DNA of 64,000 nt from Piscinibacter gummiphilus (GTDB lineage Bacteria; Pseudomonadota; Gammaproteobacteria; Burkholderiales; Burkholderiaceae_C): contig NZ_CP136336.1 of assembly GCF_032681285.1 (NCBI RefSeq), forward strand, positions 3,769,001-3,833,000, read 5' to 3'. The notes under the pieces were generated by a model. That model had not been told where the DNA came from and ran no database searches. It was given only the letters and a program-made list of their open reading frames with translations. This document shows, piece by piece, positions 8,844 through 20,608 of the stretch; position 1 is the first letter of the stretch; each line of letters begins with the position of its first letter. The position numbers and the translations under genes were made by a program.

Positions 8844-9731
8844 CTAACGCACCACTCCGGGGCTCTCGTCGACCGGCTTCGGAAGCGCCTCGATGACAGC
8901 CGCTTCGGCCTTCAGCGACCCCTCGGCCAGCCGGTGGGCCTGCAGCGCCGCCAGCAGGTAGTGCGCGAACCACAGCGCGGAGAACGCGAAGACGAGGGTA
9001 TAGACCCAGATCGCGATCGGCACGAGCACCGGCGCAAAGGCCACGAACATCACCCCCGACACCCACAGCAGCGACGGCGCCGCCCCGAGGTAGCCGCTCA
9101 GCACGCCCATCACGAGGAGCACGACGCGGTGCTTCTGAACCACGGTGCGCCGCTCGTCCTGGCTGGCGTGGTCGACGAGCATGTCGTAGCTCATGACGCG
9201 GTAGGTGAGCCAGCCCCAGATCAACGGCGGCACCACCAGGGCGACCGGCGGCACCAGCCAGAACGGAATTGACACCACCATCGCCACCGCCGCGATAAAC
9301 GTGGCGCTCACGCTCACGAAGAGGCTGCCCATGAACGAACCGCCGCGCCGCAGTTCGAGCGCGGGAAAGCGGCGCCGCGCCACGAGCTTCAACATGAACG
9401 GCGCCATCAGCACCGCCACCGCCAGCAGGGAGAAGAACACGATCACCGGCGTGGCCAGGAACACCACCACCAGCGGCGCCAGCACCGACTTGAGGCCCAG
9501 CAGGCCGATTGCCTCCAGCCATTTGAAGAGCACGGCGAGCAGTGCCCACGATTCGAACGCCGCGCGCACCCCATCGATGGCCGGCTCCCAATAGGCCCGC
9601 GCCAGCAGGTAGGCCACCCCGCAGGTCAGCACGAGTGGCAGCACCGACAACCCGATGACGAGCGGGTGCACGCAATAGGCCGCAGCGCGCCAGGCGGCAT
9701 CGATGACGGATCTCATGGCGAGCAACGGCAT
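8844..9731 (-). CDS. EI24-domain (CysZ-like) membrane protein
   Basis: A 295-residue integral membrane protein with about six hydrophobic segments and a Pro-rich turn (FWLVPPVALVVPP) typical of the EI24/CysZ family. A longer frame exists upstream, but ATG 9731 fits best: it lies 8 bases after the stop of the upstream sterol desaturase gene and has GAGGGTAGGG before it; ATG 9716 is an alternative. CysZ imports sulfate, but no cysteine biosynthesis genes are near, and many family members have no known function. It is probably in an operon with the desaturase. The 259 bases between this gene and glnA hold the glnA control region. Confidence 0.75.
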   Translation of the reverse strand: MPLLAMRSVIDAAWRAAAYCVHPLVIGLSVLPLVLTCGVAYLLARAYWEPAIDGVRAAFESWALLAVLFKWLEAIGLLGLKSVLAPLVVVFLATPVIVFFSLLAVAVLMAPFMLKLVARRRFPALELRRGGSFMGSLFVSVSATFIAAVAMVVSIPFWLVPPVALVVPPLIWGWLTYRVMSYDMLVDHASQDERRTVVQKHRVVLLVMGVLSGYLGAAPSLLWVSGVMFVAFAPVLVPIAIWVYTLVFAFSALWFAHYLLAALQAHRLAEGSLKAEAAVIEALPKPVDESPGVVR

Positions 9732-9738
9732 GCCGGCC

Positions 9739-10728
9739 CTACCCTCGCCCGACCATGCGGCGCAGCCCCAGCCACTGCTGCGCCCAGAAGCCACGGCCGT
9801 AGTCGCGAGCGCCCTCTTCGGGCAGCTGGTCGCGGATCCCCGTGGGGTCGTAGCGTCGACTGAAATCGGCCGTGCGAAAAAGTAGGTCCCACACCGGAAA
9901 GAGCACGGCGAAGTTGTGGCCGCCGAGCGTGCCGCGCCCGGCCGATTCATGACCGGCACCGATGCTGTGGTGCAAGCGATGGAACCGCGGGCTCACCAGC
10001 ACACGCTCGAACACCGGCCCGAACCAGAGCCGCACGTTCGCATGCGACAGGCTTTCCAGCAGCTGCGTGCAAGCCACGACGGCCACAAACTGCCCGGGCG
10101 CGATGCCGATCAGGCGGGCGGCGAGCACGAGGATGCTGTCGCGGATCAGGTCGTCGAGCAGGTGGTTGCGGTTGTCGCTCCACATCGTCATCTGGCGCTG
10201 GCTGTGGTGCAGCGAATGCAGCCCCCACCACCAGCCAAACTGATGCTGGCCGCGGTGCAGCCAGTAGTCGATGAAGTCGAGCACCACGAGGTAGGCGAGG
10301 AACGCGAACCATGCGGTGTCGGTGAGCCCGGGCCACAGCGGCGCCAGCGCCTCATCGAGCTGCCAGCTCGACAGGCCGTGAAGGCTCAGCGTGCCGAAGA
10401 GCAGATCCCACAGCGGGTCGACCGCGAAGAACAAAGCCAGGCGAAAGAAGCCCAGGCGATGCAGCAGCGTGTAGATCACGTCCACGCGCACCGCACGCCG
10501 GTCGACCACCGGCTCCACCGGCCGCCAGCGCTCCAGCGAACGAAACACCACCAGCATCACACCCAGTTGCAACAGCCCGACGAGCAGCCAGCCCGTGGCG
10601 TCGTAGCCGTCTTCGAGGAGGTTGCCGAAGCCGAGCGCAAACGCGACCGGCTGGATCACCGATTCGAAGGCGGTCTCTTGCACGCGGTGAAAGCCGTCGA
10701 TGAAGGTTTGCAGCAGTTGGTCGATCAT
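9739..10728 (-). CDS. sterol desaturase/fatty acid hydroxylase family membrane protein
   Basis: A 329-residue protein with several membrane helices and the di-iron histidine clusters of the family: HRGQH, then HSLHH, then HRLHH with a later H. Members hydroxylate or desaturate lipids such as sterols, carotenoids or fatty acids, using oxygen. The substrate cannot be read from sequence; a bacterial lipid is likely. The gene follows the polysaccharide deacetylase gene after 6 bases and precedes the EI24 gene by 7 bases, so the three are probably one transcript. Confidence 0.85.
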   Translation of the reverse strand: MIDQLLQTFIDGFHRVQETAFESVIQPVAFALGFGNLLEDGYDATGWLLVGLLQLGVMLVVFRSLERWRPVEPVVDRRAVRVDVIYTLLHRLGFFRLALFFAVDPLWDLLFGTLSLHGLSSWQLDEALAPLWPGLTDTAWFAFLAYLVVLDFIDYWLHRGQHQFGWWWGLHSLHHSQRQMTMWSDNRNHLLDDLIRDSILVLAARLIGIAPGQFVAVVACTQLLESLSHANVRLWFGPVFERVLVSPRFHRLHHSIGAGHESAGRGTLGGHNFAVLFPVWDLLFRTADFSRRYDPTGIRDQLPEEGARDYGRGFWAQQWLGLRRMVGRG

Positions 10729-10734
10729 GACGAC

Positions 10735-11505
10735 TCAACGCGCGAGCGCCGCACCCCGGTAGACAGGGTGCTCGGCCAGGGTCGCGAAGCAATAGCCCTT
10801 GGCCTTGAGCCCCTGGATCAGTGGCTCGAGCACAGCCGGTGCCCACGGGTCTTGCCGCGACCAGATGCCCAGATGCGCCAGGAGGATGTCGCCGCTGCGC
10901 ACGTCGCGCAGCGCGCGGGCCAGCAGGCTGGTGTTGGGGTAACGGTCGCTCGGCAGCTCGTCGCCCAGGAAGCCGGCCGGGCTCCAGCCGACGTGCGTCC
11001 AGCCGCAAGCCTTCGCGGCGGCGAGCAGGGCCGGCGAGGTCTTGCCCCCGGGTGCACGGAAGAGCTTGGGCATCACCTGCCCACTCATCGCCTTGAAACG
11101 CTCGGCGGGGCGCTCGAGCTCGGCGCAGTACTGCGCATGGGTCCAGGTGTGCGACTGACCCGCCTTCGGCCCCGCGCTCGGGCGGACGCGAAAGCCGCCG
11201 GGCGTGTCGGCCAGCCAATAGACATGGTCGAAGGTGTGGGAGCCGAAGACGTGGCCTTCGGCGGCGCGCGCCTTCCACCACGGTGCCCAGTGGTCGTCGA
11301 GGCTCGTACCGCCGGTCTGCGTTTTCTCGTCGGCGAGGAAGAAGCTCGCCTTCACGCCCTGCCGCGACAGCACCTCGGCCACCAAGGGCGCCACGCCCAT
11401 GTGGCCGGTGTCGAAGGTGAGGTAGACCGGCTTGTCGCACGTGGCATGCGCTGCGGTGGCACCGGCGAGCAGCGCCGCGACCAGCAGCCTAGCGGCGCGA
11501 CGCAT
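10735..11505 (-). CDS. secreted polysaccharide deacetylase family protein (NodB fold) with altered motif 1
   Basis: A 256-residue protein with a cleavable signal peptide (about residues 1-22). The NodB fold is shown by YLTFDTG near residue 28-34, ASFFLADE and GSHTFDH (H90-x3-H94, the metal-binding His pair). In canonical enzymes motif 1 reads TFDDG; here the second Asp, a metal ligand, is Thr33, while catalytic D32 is kept. The enzyme may use a different metal site, or the protein may have reduced or changed activity. Its ATG lies inside the end of the upstream beta-propeller gene (17-base overlap), so the two are translationally coupled. The likely location is the periplasm. Confidence 0.8.
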   Translation of the reverse strand: MRRAARLLVAALLAGATAAHATCDKPVYLTFDTGHMGVAPLVAEVLSRQGVKASFFLADEKTQTGGTSLDDHWAPWWKARAAEGHVFGSHTFDHVYWLADTPGGFRVRPSAGPKAGQSHTWTHAQYCAELERPAERFKAMSGQVMPKLFRAPGGKTSPALLAAAKACGWTHVGWSPAGFLGDELPSDRYPNTSLLARALRDVRSGDILLAHLGIWSRQDPWAPAVLEPLIQGLKAKGYCFATLAEHPVYRGAALAR

Positions 11506-12514
11506 GATCGAGCGTCCACACGCCGTGCGGCGAGCGGCCGACCGCCACCTGGCGAACCACCTGCTTCTTCTCGATGTCGACGAAGCTCAGCTTGCGCGCC
11601 CAGCGCGAGCTGACCAGCAGGGTCTTGCCATCGGCCGACAGGTCCATGCAGTCGGGCCCACCCGGCCCCGGGAGCTGCGCCACGACCGCGAGGCTCTGGA
11701 TGTCGATCATGCTGATCGTGTTGGCCACGCGGTTGCTCACGAACACATGCCGGCCATCGCCGCGCGAGCGGAAGGCATGCGCGCCCGCGCCGGTCTGGAT
11801 GCGCTTGACGAGCTTCGGGGCTGCCTGCGTCACGTCATAGACCTCGACGAACTCGTCGCCCGTGAGGCCCACCATCAGCAGGCGGTCGTCGGGCGTGAGG
11901 TACACATCAGCCGGCAGCTTGCCGATCGAAATCTTCCAGCGCGGCTTCTGCGTGGCGATGTCGATGGCCATCAGCTCGTCACTGTCTTGCATCGACGCGT
12001 AGATGGTGGTGCTCTTGCTGTCGATCGACAGGTGGCTCGGCGTGCGCGTGGCACGCACACGGCCCGCGAGCTTGAGCGGCGTGGTGGCGTCTTGCGGTTC
12101 CCAACGATAGATGTCGACGTGGTCGAGCCGGTTGGCCGCCGTCACGAACCACTTCATGTCGGGCGAGAAGCGCAGGTGGTACGGGTCGATGATCTTGGTG
12201 ATGGTGCGTTGCACCTCGCCCGTCTTCGGGTCGATCAGCGTGAGCGAGTCGCTCAGGGCATTGGCCACGATGAGCGACTTCTCGTCAGGCGTGAGATAGA
12301 GGTGGTGCGGCTCCTTGCCGGTCGGGATGCGCCTGATCTCGGTGAAGCTCACCGGGTCGATCACGCTGATCGACGCGTCGAGCGAGTTGAGCACGAAGAT
12401 CGGCGCCTTGTCGGCCGCAGCGACCGATGAGCACCAGAGCGCGGCCAGCAAGGCCAGAACGACGGACCGACGAGCGGACGAAAGCGCAGACAACAGTTTC
12501 AAGACAGGCACCAC
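11489..12514 (-). CDS. YncE-like secreted beta-propeller repeat protein
   Basis: A 341-residue protein. A signal peptide ends near VAAA at about residue 33. The mature part is made of repeated YVTN-type blades, with recurring motifs such as VLNSLDASISVID, HHLYLTPDEKSLIVANA and HVFVSNRVANTISMID. Such seven-bladed propellers bind partners or ligands in the periplasm; E. coli YncE is an example. The start is GTG (GTGGTG), with no good ribosome binding site, so the exact N-terminus is uncertain. It overlaps the deacetylase gene by 17 bases. A joint job in polysaccharide handling is possible but inferred from the overlap only. Confidence 0.78.
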   Translation of the reverse strand: MVPVLKLLSALSSARRSVVLALLAALWCSSVAAADKAPIFVLNSLDASISVIDPVSFTEIRRIPTGKEPHHLYLTPDEKSLIVANALSDSLTLIDPKTGEVQRTITKIIDPYHLRFSPDMKWFVTAANRLDHVDIYRWEPQDATTPLKLAGRVRATRTPSHLSIDSKSTTIYASMQDSDELMAIDIATQKPRWKISIGKLPADVYLTPDDRLLMVGLTGDEFVEVYDVTQAAPKLVKRIQTGAGAHAFRSRGDGRHVFVSNRVANTISMIDIQSLAVVAQLPGPGGPDCMDLSADGKTLLVSSRWARKLSFVDIEKKQVVRQVAVGRSPHGVWTLDHASRR

Positions 12515-12574
12515 CGGGGGAAGGCGGCTAGTGTAGGCGCGCGTTTCCCCGCAAAGTTCCCTGCGTTGCCGGCC

Positions 12575-13393
12575 TTATTCGTCGTCTCCGCCAAGAATGC
12601 CACCCAGCAGACCGCCGGCACCGAAGCCGCCGAGCGCCGAGCCTTCTTCGCGGCTGCCGCCACGCTGCGGCGCGGCCGCGAACACGCGTGAGGCCAGGCG
12701 CGAGAACGGCAGGCTCTGCAGCCACACCGTGCCGGGGCCGGCCACCTTGGCGAAGAAGAGGCCTTCGCCACCGAAGAGCGCCGTCTTGATCTTGCCGACG
12801 TACTGCACCTCGAAGTTGACGTTGGGCGTGAGGGCCACGAGGCAGCCGGTGTCGACGAAGAGCGTCTGCCCCGGCTTCAGCTCGCGGCGCACGACGGTGC
12901 CACCGGCGTGCACGAAGGCGAGCCCATCGCCTTCGAGCTTCTGCATGATGAAGCCCTCACCGCCGAAGAAGCCGGTCGAGATCTTCTGCTGGAAATGGAT
13001 GCCGAGCGACACGCCCTTGGCCGCGCAGAGGAACGCGTCCTTCTGGCAGATGAGCATGCCGCCGAGCTGCTTCAGGTCCATCGGCAGGATCTTGCCGGGG
13101 TACGGCGCTGCAAAGCCCACGCGCAGCTTGGTCGAGCCCTGGTTCGTGTAGACGGTGGTGAAGAGCGACTCGCCTGTGATGAGGCGTTTGCCGGCGCCGA
13201 GCAGCTTGCCGAAGATACCGCCTTGGGCTTGAGAGCCGTCACCGAAGACGGTGTCCATGCCGATGCCGGCGTCCATGAACATCATGCTGCCGGCCTCGCC
13301 CACGGCCGCTTCGCCGGGGTCGAGTTCGACCTCCACGAACTGCATCTCGCTGCCCTTGATCTCGAAGTCCACCACGTCCATTGCCACGGCCAT
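12575..13393 (-). CDS. TIGR00266 / AIM24 family protein
   Basis: A 272-residue, beta-rich protein with Gly-rich turns, matching the TIGR00266/AIM24 family (for example [35 protein letters not shown]). The C-terminus is Gly-rich ([15 protein letters not shown]). The function in bacteria is unknown; the fold resembles a trimeric tryptophan RNA-binding attenuation protein. The start is placed at ATG 13393, just after GGAG; a TTG start 21 bases upstream and an ATG 12 bases downstream are alternatives. The gene is divergent from the Na/Pi cotransporter gene, with 87 bases between them. Confidence 0.82.
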   Translation of the reverse strand: MAVAMDVVDFEIKGSEMQFVEVELDPGEAAVGEAGSMMFMDAGIGMDTVFGDGSQAQGGIFGKLLGAGKRLITGESLFTTVYTNQGSTKLRVGFAAPYPGKILPMDLKQLGGMLICQKDAFLCAAKGVSLGIHFQQKISTGFFGGEGFIMQKLEGDGLAFVHAGGTVVRRELKPGQTLFVDTGCLVALTPNVNFEVQYVGKIKTALFGGEGLFFAKVAGPGTVWLQSLPFSRLASRVFAAAPQRGGSREEGSALGGFGAGGLLGGILGGDDE

Positions 13394-13480
13394 CACTCCA
13401 AACGTTAGATCCAACAGTAGGTCCAGAAGGAGCCGGCATTTTGAGCCATTTCGGCGAGTTCACGGCGATAGACTCAGGCC

Positions 13481-15151
13481 ATGCAACACCTGCTGAATCT
13501 GCTCGCGGCCATTGCTTTGCTGGTCTGGGGCACGCACATCGTCCGCACCGGCATGCTGCGTGTCTTCGGCGAGAACCTGCGCCAGATCCTCTCGCGCAGC
13601 TTCAGCAGCCGGCTCTCCGCAGCCGCCGCGGGGCTGGGTGTCACGAGCATCGTGCAGTCGAGCACGGCAACCTGCCTGATCGTGGCGTCGTTCGTCGGCA
13701 AGGGCCTCGTCACCACCGGGCCGGCGCTCGCCGTGATGCTGGGCGCCGACGTCGGCACGAGCCTCATGGCGGTGGTGTTCTCGTTCGATCTCTCATGGCT
13801 CTCGCCCTTGCTCATCTTCGTCGGCGTGGTGCTCTTCATCTCGCGGCAGAACACCGCGGCAGGCCGCATCGGCCGGGTGCTGATCGGCCTGGGCCTCATC
13901 ACCCTGGCGCTGCAGCTGATCGTGGCCGCCACCAGGCCGCTGACCGAAGCGCCCGCGGTGCGGACGTTGCTGGTGTCGCTGCCCAACGAGGTGATGCTCA
14001 ACATCGTGGTCGGCGCGGCGCTCACGGTGCTGTCGTACTCGAGCCTGGCGATCGTGTTGCTGACCGCCACGCTGGCGGCATCGGGCTTGTTGACCACGCC
14101 GGTGGCATTGGGGCTGGTGCTGGGGGCGAACCTCGGCAGCGGCATGCTTGCCCTCATCGCCACCGGGAACGCCGCCCAGCAGGTGCGCCGGCTGCCACTC
14201 GGCAACCTGATCTTCAAGCTGGTCGGCGTGCTGCTCGCCATCCCCTTGATGCCGCAGATCCATGTGCTCCTGCAACAGCTTGCGCCGAACGTGCACGACC
14301 AGGTCGTGTTCTTCCACCTCGGCTTCAACCTCATGCTGGCCGTCACCTTCATCAGTTTCACCGGCCTCGTGGGGCGCACGGTCGACCGCTGGCTCGTCGA
14401 GAAGAGCGGCCCCGCCGGCAGCACGCGACCCCGCCACCTCGACCCCGTCGCATTGGCCACGCCGTCGCTCGCCATCAGCTGCGCGGCCCGCGAAGCACTG
14501 CACCAGGCCGACGTGGTCGAGACCATGCTGCGCGGCGTGCTCCCCGTGATCCGCAACAACGACCTCGACCTCGCACAGCAACTGCGCCAACTCGACGACA
14601 CCGTCGACGAGCTCTACTCCGCGATCAAGTTCTACCTGACCCAGATCTCGCATGAGGCACTCTCGGAGCGAGAAAGCCGCCGCTGGACCGACATCGTCTC
14701 CTTCACGATCAACATGGAGCAGATCGGCGACATCATCGAGCGCGTGCTGCAAGACGTAGAAGACAAGAAGGTCCGCAAGAACCGCAGCTTCTCCGATGCC
14801 GGCATGGCCGAGATCGTGCACCTGCACGAGCGGCTGCTGGCCAATCTGCGGCTCGCGATGAGCGTGTTTCTCGATGGGCATGTTCGCGATGCGCGCAAGC
14901 TGCTGGAAGAGAAGGCACGCTTCCGCGACCTCGAGCACGAGTACGCCGCAGCGCACATCGCCCGCCTGCAGGACAACACCGCGCAGAGCATCGAGACGAG
15001 TTCGCTTCACCTCGACCTCATCAGCGACCTCAAGCGCGTGAACTCACACATCTGCTCGATCGCTTACCCCATCCTCGAATCCGCAGGAGCGCTCTCGAAG
15101 ACGCGCATCCGCGAATCGCGCCTGTCGGCGATGACCGACGACGCGGCGTGA
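13481..15151 (+). CDS. Na+/phosphate cotransporter family protein with PhoU-like tail
   Basis: A 556-residue protein. Residues 1-300 hold two inverted Na_Pi_cotrans repeats; the first shows the QSST signature (SIVQSSTATCLIV) followed by GADVGTS, and the second shows GANLGSG. Residues of about 340-540 form a helical PhoU-like domain. This is the YjbB/NptA architecture; E. coli YjbB exports phosphate. The N-terminal hydrophobic helix begins at once after the ATG. The gene ends 19 bases before the ssrA terminator hairpin of the opposite strand, so that hairpin may serve both. Confidence 0.9.
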   Translation: MQHLLNLLAAIALLVWGTHIVRTGMLRVFGENLRQILSRSFSSRLSAAAAGLGVTSIVQSSTATCLIVASFVGKGLVTTGPALAVMLGADVGTSLMAVVFSFDLSWLSPLLIFVGVVLFISRQNTAAGRIGRVLIGLGLITLALQLIVAATRPLTEAPAVRTLLVSLPNEVMLNIVVGAALTVLSYSSLAIVLLTATLAASGLLTTPVALGLVLGANLGSGMLALIATGNAAQQVRRLPLGNLIFKLVGVLLAIPLMPQIHVLLQQLAPNVHDQVVFFHLGFNLMLAVTFISFTGLVGRTVDRWLVEKSGPAGSTRPRHLDPVALATPSLAISCAAREALHQADVVETMLRGVLPVIRNNDLDLAQQLRQLDDTVDELYSAIKFYLTQISHEALSERESRRWTDIVSFTINMEQIGDIIERVLQDVEDKKVRKNRSFSDAGMAEIVHLHERLLANLRLAMSVFLDGHVRDARKLLEEKARFRDLEHEYAAAHIARLQDNTAQSIETSSLHLDLISDLKRVNSHICSIAYPILESAGALSKTRIRESRLSAMTDDAA

Positions 15152-15169
15152 GCCAGGCGCAGAAAGCAA

Positions 15170-15196
15170 AACGCCACCGAGGTCATCGGTGGCGTT
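15170..15196 (-). terminator. intrinsic terminator of ssrA (possibly bidirectional)
   Basis: AACGCCACCGA (15170-15180) and TCGGTGGCGTT (15186-15196) form a perfect 11-bp stem with a 5-base loop. On the minus strand it is followed by TTGCTTTCT. It lies 11 bases beyond the 3' end of tmRNA and 19 bases after the Na/Pi cotransporter stop. Confidence 0.88.
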
Positions 15197-15206
15197 CGCT
15201 TCGATT

Positions 15207-15579
15207 TGGTGGAGCCGGCGGGAATCGAACCCGCGTCCGCAAGCCATTGCCGGACAGTTCTACATGCGTAGCTGTCTGATTTGGGTTTTAAGGGCGCAGG
15301 TCGCGCAGCAGCACGCTACCTGAACCCCGAGTCACTTGATTTAGCCCTGGGTCGAGTGACCCGACTCAGAGCGAGCCAATGTGAATGACTTCGCAGCCCT
15401 TGGGTTGCCCCTCAGACCCGGCCCATCGGCCAACCGTTGCGAAGCTCACCGGTATTAAGCGGCGAGTGCGTACGTTTCGTCGTTCGCAGTTACTTTGTTT
15501 CCAGATGGATTTACGAGGTGCCTGGTCCTCGGCATGCCCTGCGCCAACTCCGTACCCGCGTCGAAACCAGGTCGGCCCC
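15207..15579 (-). ncRNA. ssrA: tmRNA (trans-translation RNA)
   Basis: A 373-nt one-piece tmRNA. The 5' end GGGGCCG (from 15579) pairs with CGGCTCC next to the encoded 3' ACCA (15210-15207). GGTTTCGACGCGGGT follows the 5' stem, and the T-arm GGATTCGAAC-like segment reads GGGTTCGATTCC here. The tag reading frame (15487-15455) encodes ANDETYALAA and stops with TAA; the resume codon is GCG. tmRNA with SmpB rescues stalled ribosomes and marks the products for proteolysis. The smpB gene is not in this window. Confidence 0.97.
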
Positions 15580-15594
15580 AGAGAAGTGCTTAGT

Positions 15595-16269
15595 TTAGGC
15601 CAGGCCCAGCAAGTTCAAGAGCTCGCCAGGACTTTCTATGACGTGGTCGGCGCCCCAGGCACTCACCGGGTCGCCGAGCCCGAGGTAGCCCCAGGCCGCA
15701 GCAACCGTCGCCATGCCCGCGGCGCGGCCGGCCTGCACGTCGCGCAGGTCGTCGCCGACATACACGCAGGCTTCGGGTGCCACTCCGATGCGGCGCGCCG
15801 CTTCCAGCAGGGGCGCCGGATGAGGCTTGGAATGCGGCGTGGTATCGCCACCCACGATGGCCGCCGCCTGCTCGTGAAGCGACAGGGTGCGCACCAACGG
15901 CAAGGTGAATCGCTCGGCCTTGTTGGTCACGATGCCCCAGGGCGTACCACTCGTCCGAAGTGTGGTCAGCACCGGATGCATTGCGTCGAAGACCCGCGTC
16001 TCCCGACTCATTCGGGCCTCGTAGCGGCTGAGGAACTCTTCGCGCAGCGCGAGGAAGTCCTCATCCTCGGGCGTAACCTGCAAGGCGATGCCCAGCATGC
16101 CGCGCGCCCCCGCACCGACCATGGGACGAAAGGCCTCGTAGGCCAGCGGCGCCAGGCCGCGAGCCGTTCGCATGTCGTTGCCCGTGCCGGCCAGATCGGG
16201 GGCGCTGTCGATCAATGTGCCGTCGAGGTCGAACAGCACCGCCCGGATACGCTCGCGAAGGCCCGTCAT
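15595..16269 (-). CDS. gph: phosphoglycolate phosphatase (HAD family)
   Basis: A 224-residue protein. HAD motif I is FDLDGTL (residues 12-18), motif II is the IVTNKA region, and motif IV is VYVGDDLRDVQAG. Gph dephosphorylates 2-phosphoglycolate formed during DNA repair. The ATG at 16269 overlaps the ubiG stop (ATGA), the usual ubiG-gph arrangement of Burkholderiales; a longer upstream frame is only the ubiG shadow. The gene ends 15 bases before the 5' end of ssrA on the same strand, with no terminator between, so some read-through into ssrA is possible. Confidence 0.93.
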   Translation of the reverse strand: MTGLRERIRAVLFDLDGTLIDSAPDLAGTGNDMRTARGLAPLAYEAFRPMVGAGARGMLGIALQVTPEDEDFLALREEFLSRYEARMSRETRVFDAMHPVLTTLRTSGTPWGIVTNKAERFTLPLVRTLSLHEQAAAIVGGDTTPHSKPHPAPLLEAARRIGVAPEACVYVGDDLRDVQAGRAAGMATVAAAWGYLGLGDPVSAWGADHVIESPGELLNLLGLA

Positions 16270-16970
16270 CACGCGGGCTTCGTGCAGGCGAAGAGGTAGT
16301 TCACGCTGACGTCGGCCGACAGCGAGTAGCGGCGGGTGAGCGGGTTGTATTCCATGCCGCGTGTCTGCCCCAGGTTCAGCCCAGCATCGCGGCACCACTG
16401 CGCCAGCTCGCTCGGCCGGATGAAGCGCGCGTACTCATGCGTGCCACGGGGCAGCAGCTTGAGCATGTACTCGGCCCCGACGATCGCAAACAGAAACGAC
16501 TTGGGGTTGCGGTTGAGGGTGGAGAAGAAGACCGAACCACCCGGCTTCACAAGCGTGGCGCACGCACGCACCACCGAGAATGGGTCTGGCACGTGCTCCA
16601 GCATCTCCATGCAGGTCACGGTGTCGAACTGGCCGGGCATTTCGTCCGCCAGGGCCTCGACTGCCACCTCGCGATACTCGATCGACGGCGTGCCCGCCTC
16701 CGCGGCATGCAGCTGCGCCACCCTCAAGGCTTTGGTGGCCAAGTCGATGCCGAGCACCTGCGCTCCTTTGCGCGCCATCGAGTCGGCGAGGATGCCTCCA
16801 CCGCACCCCACGTCCACCACTCGACGGCCTGACAACGGCGCGATGCCGTTGATCCAATCCAGGCGAAGGGGGTTGATTTCGTGAAGTGGGCGGAATTCAC
16901 TCTCGGGGTCCCACCAGCGGTGGGCCAGTTCGCTGAATTTGCTCAGTTCCTGCGGGTCGGCATTGATCAT
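16269..16970 (-). CDS. ubiG: ubiquinone biosynthesis O-methyltransferase UbiG
   Basis: A 233-residue SAM-dependent methyltransferase. WWDPESEF near the N-terminus, the SAM motif [10 protein letters not shown], and [11 protein letters not shown] are characteristic of UbiG. It catalyses both O-methylations of ubiquinone synthesis. Its stop overlaps the gph start by 1 base (ATGA). It is separated from the upstream OmpA-family gene by a terminator, so it must have its own promoter in the 58-base gap or depend on read-through. Confidence 0.95.
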   Translation of the reverse strand: MINADPQELSKFSELAHRWWDPESEFRPLHEINPLRLDWINGIAPLSGRRVVDVGCGGGILADSMARKGAQVLGIDLATKALRVAQLHAAEAGTPSIEYREVAVEALADEMPGQFDTVTCMEMLEHVPDPFSVVRACATLVKPGGSVFFSTLNRNPKSFLFAIVGAEYMLKLLPRGTHEYARFIRPSELAQWCRDAGLNLGQTRGMEYNPLTRRYSLSADVSVNYLFACTKPA

Positions 16971-16987
16971 TTGAAAATGGTAAATAA

Positions 16988-17011
16988 AAAACCCCGCCGA
17001 GGCGGGGTTTT
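16988..17011 (-). terminator. intrinsic terminator after the OmpA-family gene
   Basis: AAAACCCCGCC (16988-16998) and GGCGGGGTTTT (17001-17011) form an 11-bp stem. On the minus strand it ends in TTTTTTATTTA. The hairpin with A and T tracts on both sides could work in either direction. Confidence 0.9.
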
Positions 17012-17028
17012 CAGGTACTGCCGCGAGA

Positions 17029-17715
17029 TTACTTGCGGGTACGGGTACCGACCACTTCGATTTCGACGCGGCGGTTCTTGGACTTGCCTTCCTTGGTCTT
17101 GTTGTCGGCGACCGGCGAGCTTTCGCCCTTGCCTTCGGTGTAGACGCGGTTGGCTTCGATGCCCTTGCTGACCAGGTAGTTTTTCACCGACTCGGCACGA
17201 GCAACCGACAGCTTCTGGTTCGCGGCGGGCGAACCGTCGGAGTCGGTGTGACCCACGGCGATGATGACTTCGAGGTTCACACCCGAGGTCTTGCTGACGA
17301 GGTCGTCCAGCTTGGCCTTGGCGTCGGGCTTCAGCACCGATTTGCCCACGTCGTAGAAGGCGTCAGCGGCGAAGGTGACCTTCTCGCTCACAGGCGCGGG
17401 AGGCGCGACCGGTGCGGGAGCCGGTGCCGGCGGCGCAACAGGTGCCGGAGCCGGGGCAGGCGCGGGAGCAGGTGCCGGAGCGGGAGCCGGGGCAGGCGCG
17501 GGAGCAGCCTTCGGAGCGCCGTCGCACGAAGGATGGGCGGTGGCCGGGGTCCAGAATGCATCACGCCAGCACAGGTCAGCGGCGCCACTCTTCCAGGGCA
17601 AGCCGAACCCGCTGGTCCAGTTGTCGACGGACTTGGCTTGGGCAAACGCGGAGCCCGCAGCGACGGCGAGCGTGGCCGATGCGAAGAGCGATGCGACCTT
17701 GTTCAGTTTCTTCAT
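17029..17715 (-). CDS. OmpA-family peptidoglycan-binding protein with Pro/Ala-rich linker
   Basis: A 228-residue protein. The signal peptide ends at AFAQ (about residue 26). A short region with two Cys (LCWRD, PSCDG) follows, then a long alternating Pro-Ala linker (about residues 68-108). A complete OmpA C-terminal domain closes the protein, with [20 protein letters not shown] and NRRVEIEV. There is no eight-stranded barrel, so it probably tethers to peptidoglycan without forming a pore. GAGAGGAGA precedes the ATG. It has its own terminator. The gene lies upstream of ubiG and divergent from gyrA, a typical Burkholderiales position. Confidence 0.9.
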   Translation of the reverse strand: MKKLNKVASLFASATLAVAAGSAFAQAKSVDNWTSGFGLPWKSGAADLCWRDAFWTPATAHPSCDGAPKAAPAPAPAPAPAPAPAPAPAPAPVAPPAPAPAPVAPPAPVSEKVTFAADAFYDVGKSVLKPDAKAKLDDLVSKTSGVNLEVIIAVGHTDSDGSPAANQKLSVARAESVKNYLVSKGIEANRVYTEGKGESSPVADNKTKEGKSKNRRVEIEVVGTRTRK

Positions 17716-17986
17716 GGTTCTCCTCTCAAGGAAGGGGCAGATGTTCTAACGAAAGGTCAAAAACCGAATCGGGAAGTACTGGCAAACCCCAAGTAACTCG
17801 GGTGTTTCCCACCGACAATCGATTGTGCCATAGGGTATTCGGAGCAAAGAGTTTTGCCATTGGTGCTTGCAGTAGCGCAAGGCGTTGTTGCGCGACCGCG
17901 ACAGCACTGTTCCAGCGCCTAGAATCGCGGGTTTTGCGCGCAGGCCGAACCATGCCTGCCTTCATGGCTTTTCTGCCCCACTCCGC
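17716..17986. promoter_or_regulatory. divergent control region of the ompA-family gene and gyrA
   Basis: These 271 bases hold no credible gene. On the plus strand TAGAAT (17920-17925, within CCTAGAATC) is a likely -10 element for gyrA, with a weak GCGACA -35 match 16 bases upstream. I see no clear promoter for the leftward gene, although its leader must lie here. Confidence 0.5.
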
Positions 17987-20604
<2,618 letters not shown>

Positions 20605-20608
<4 letters not shown>

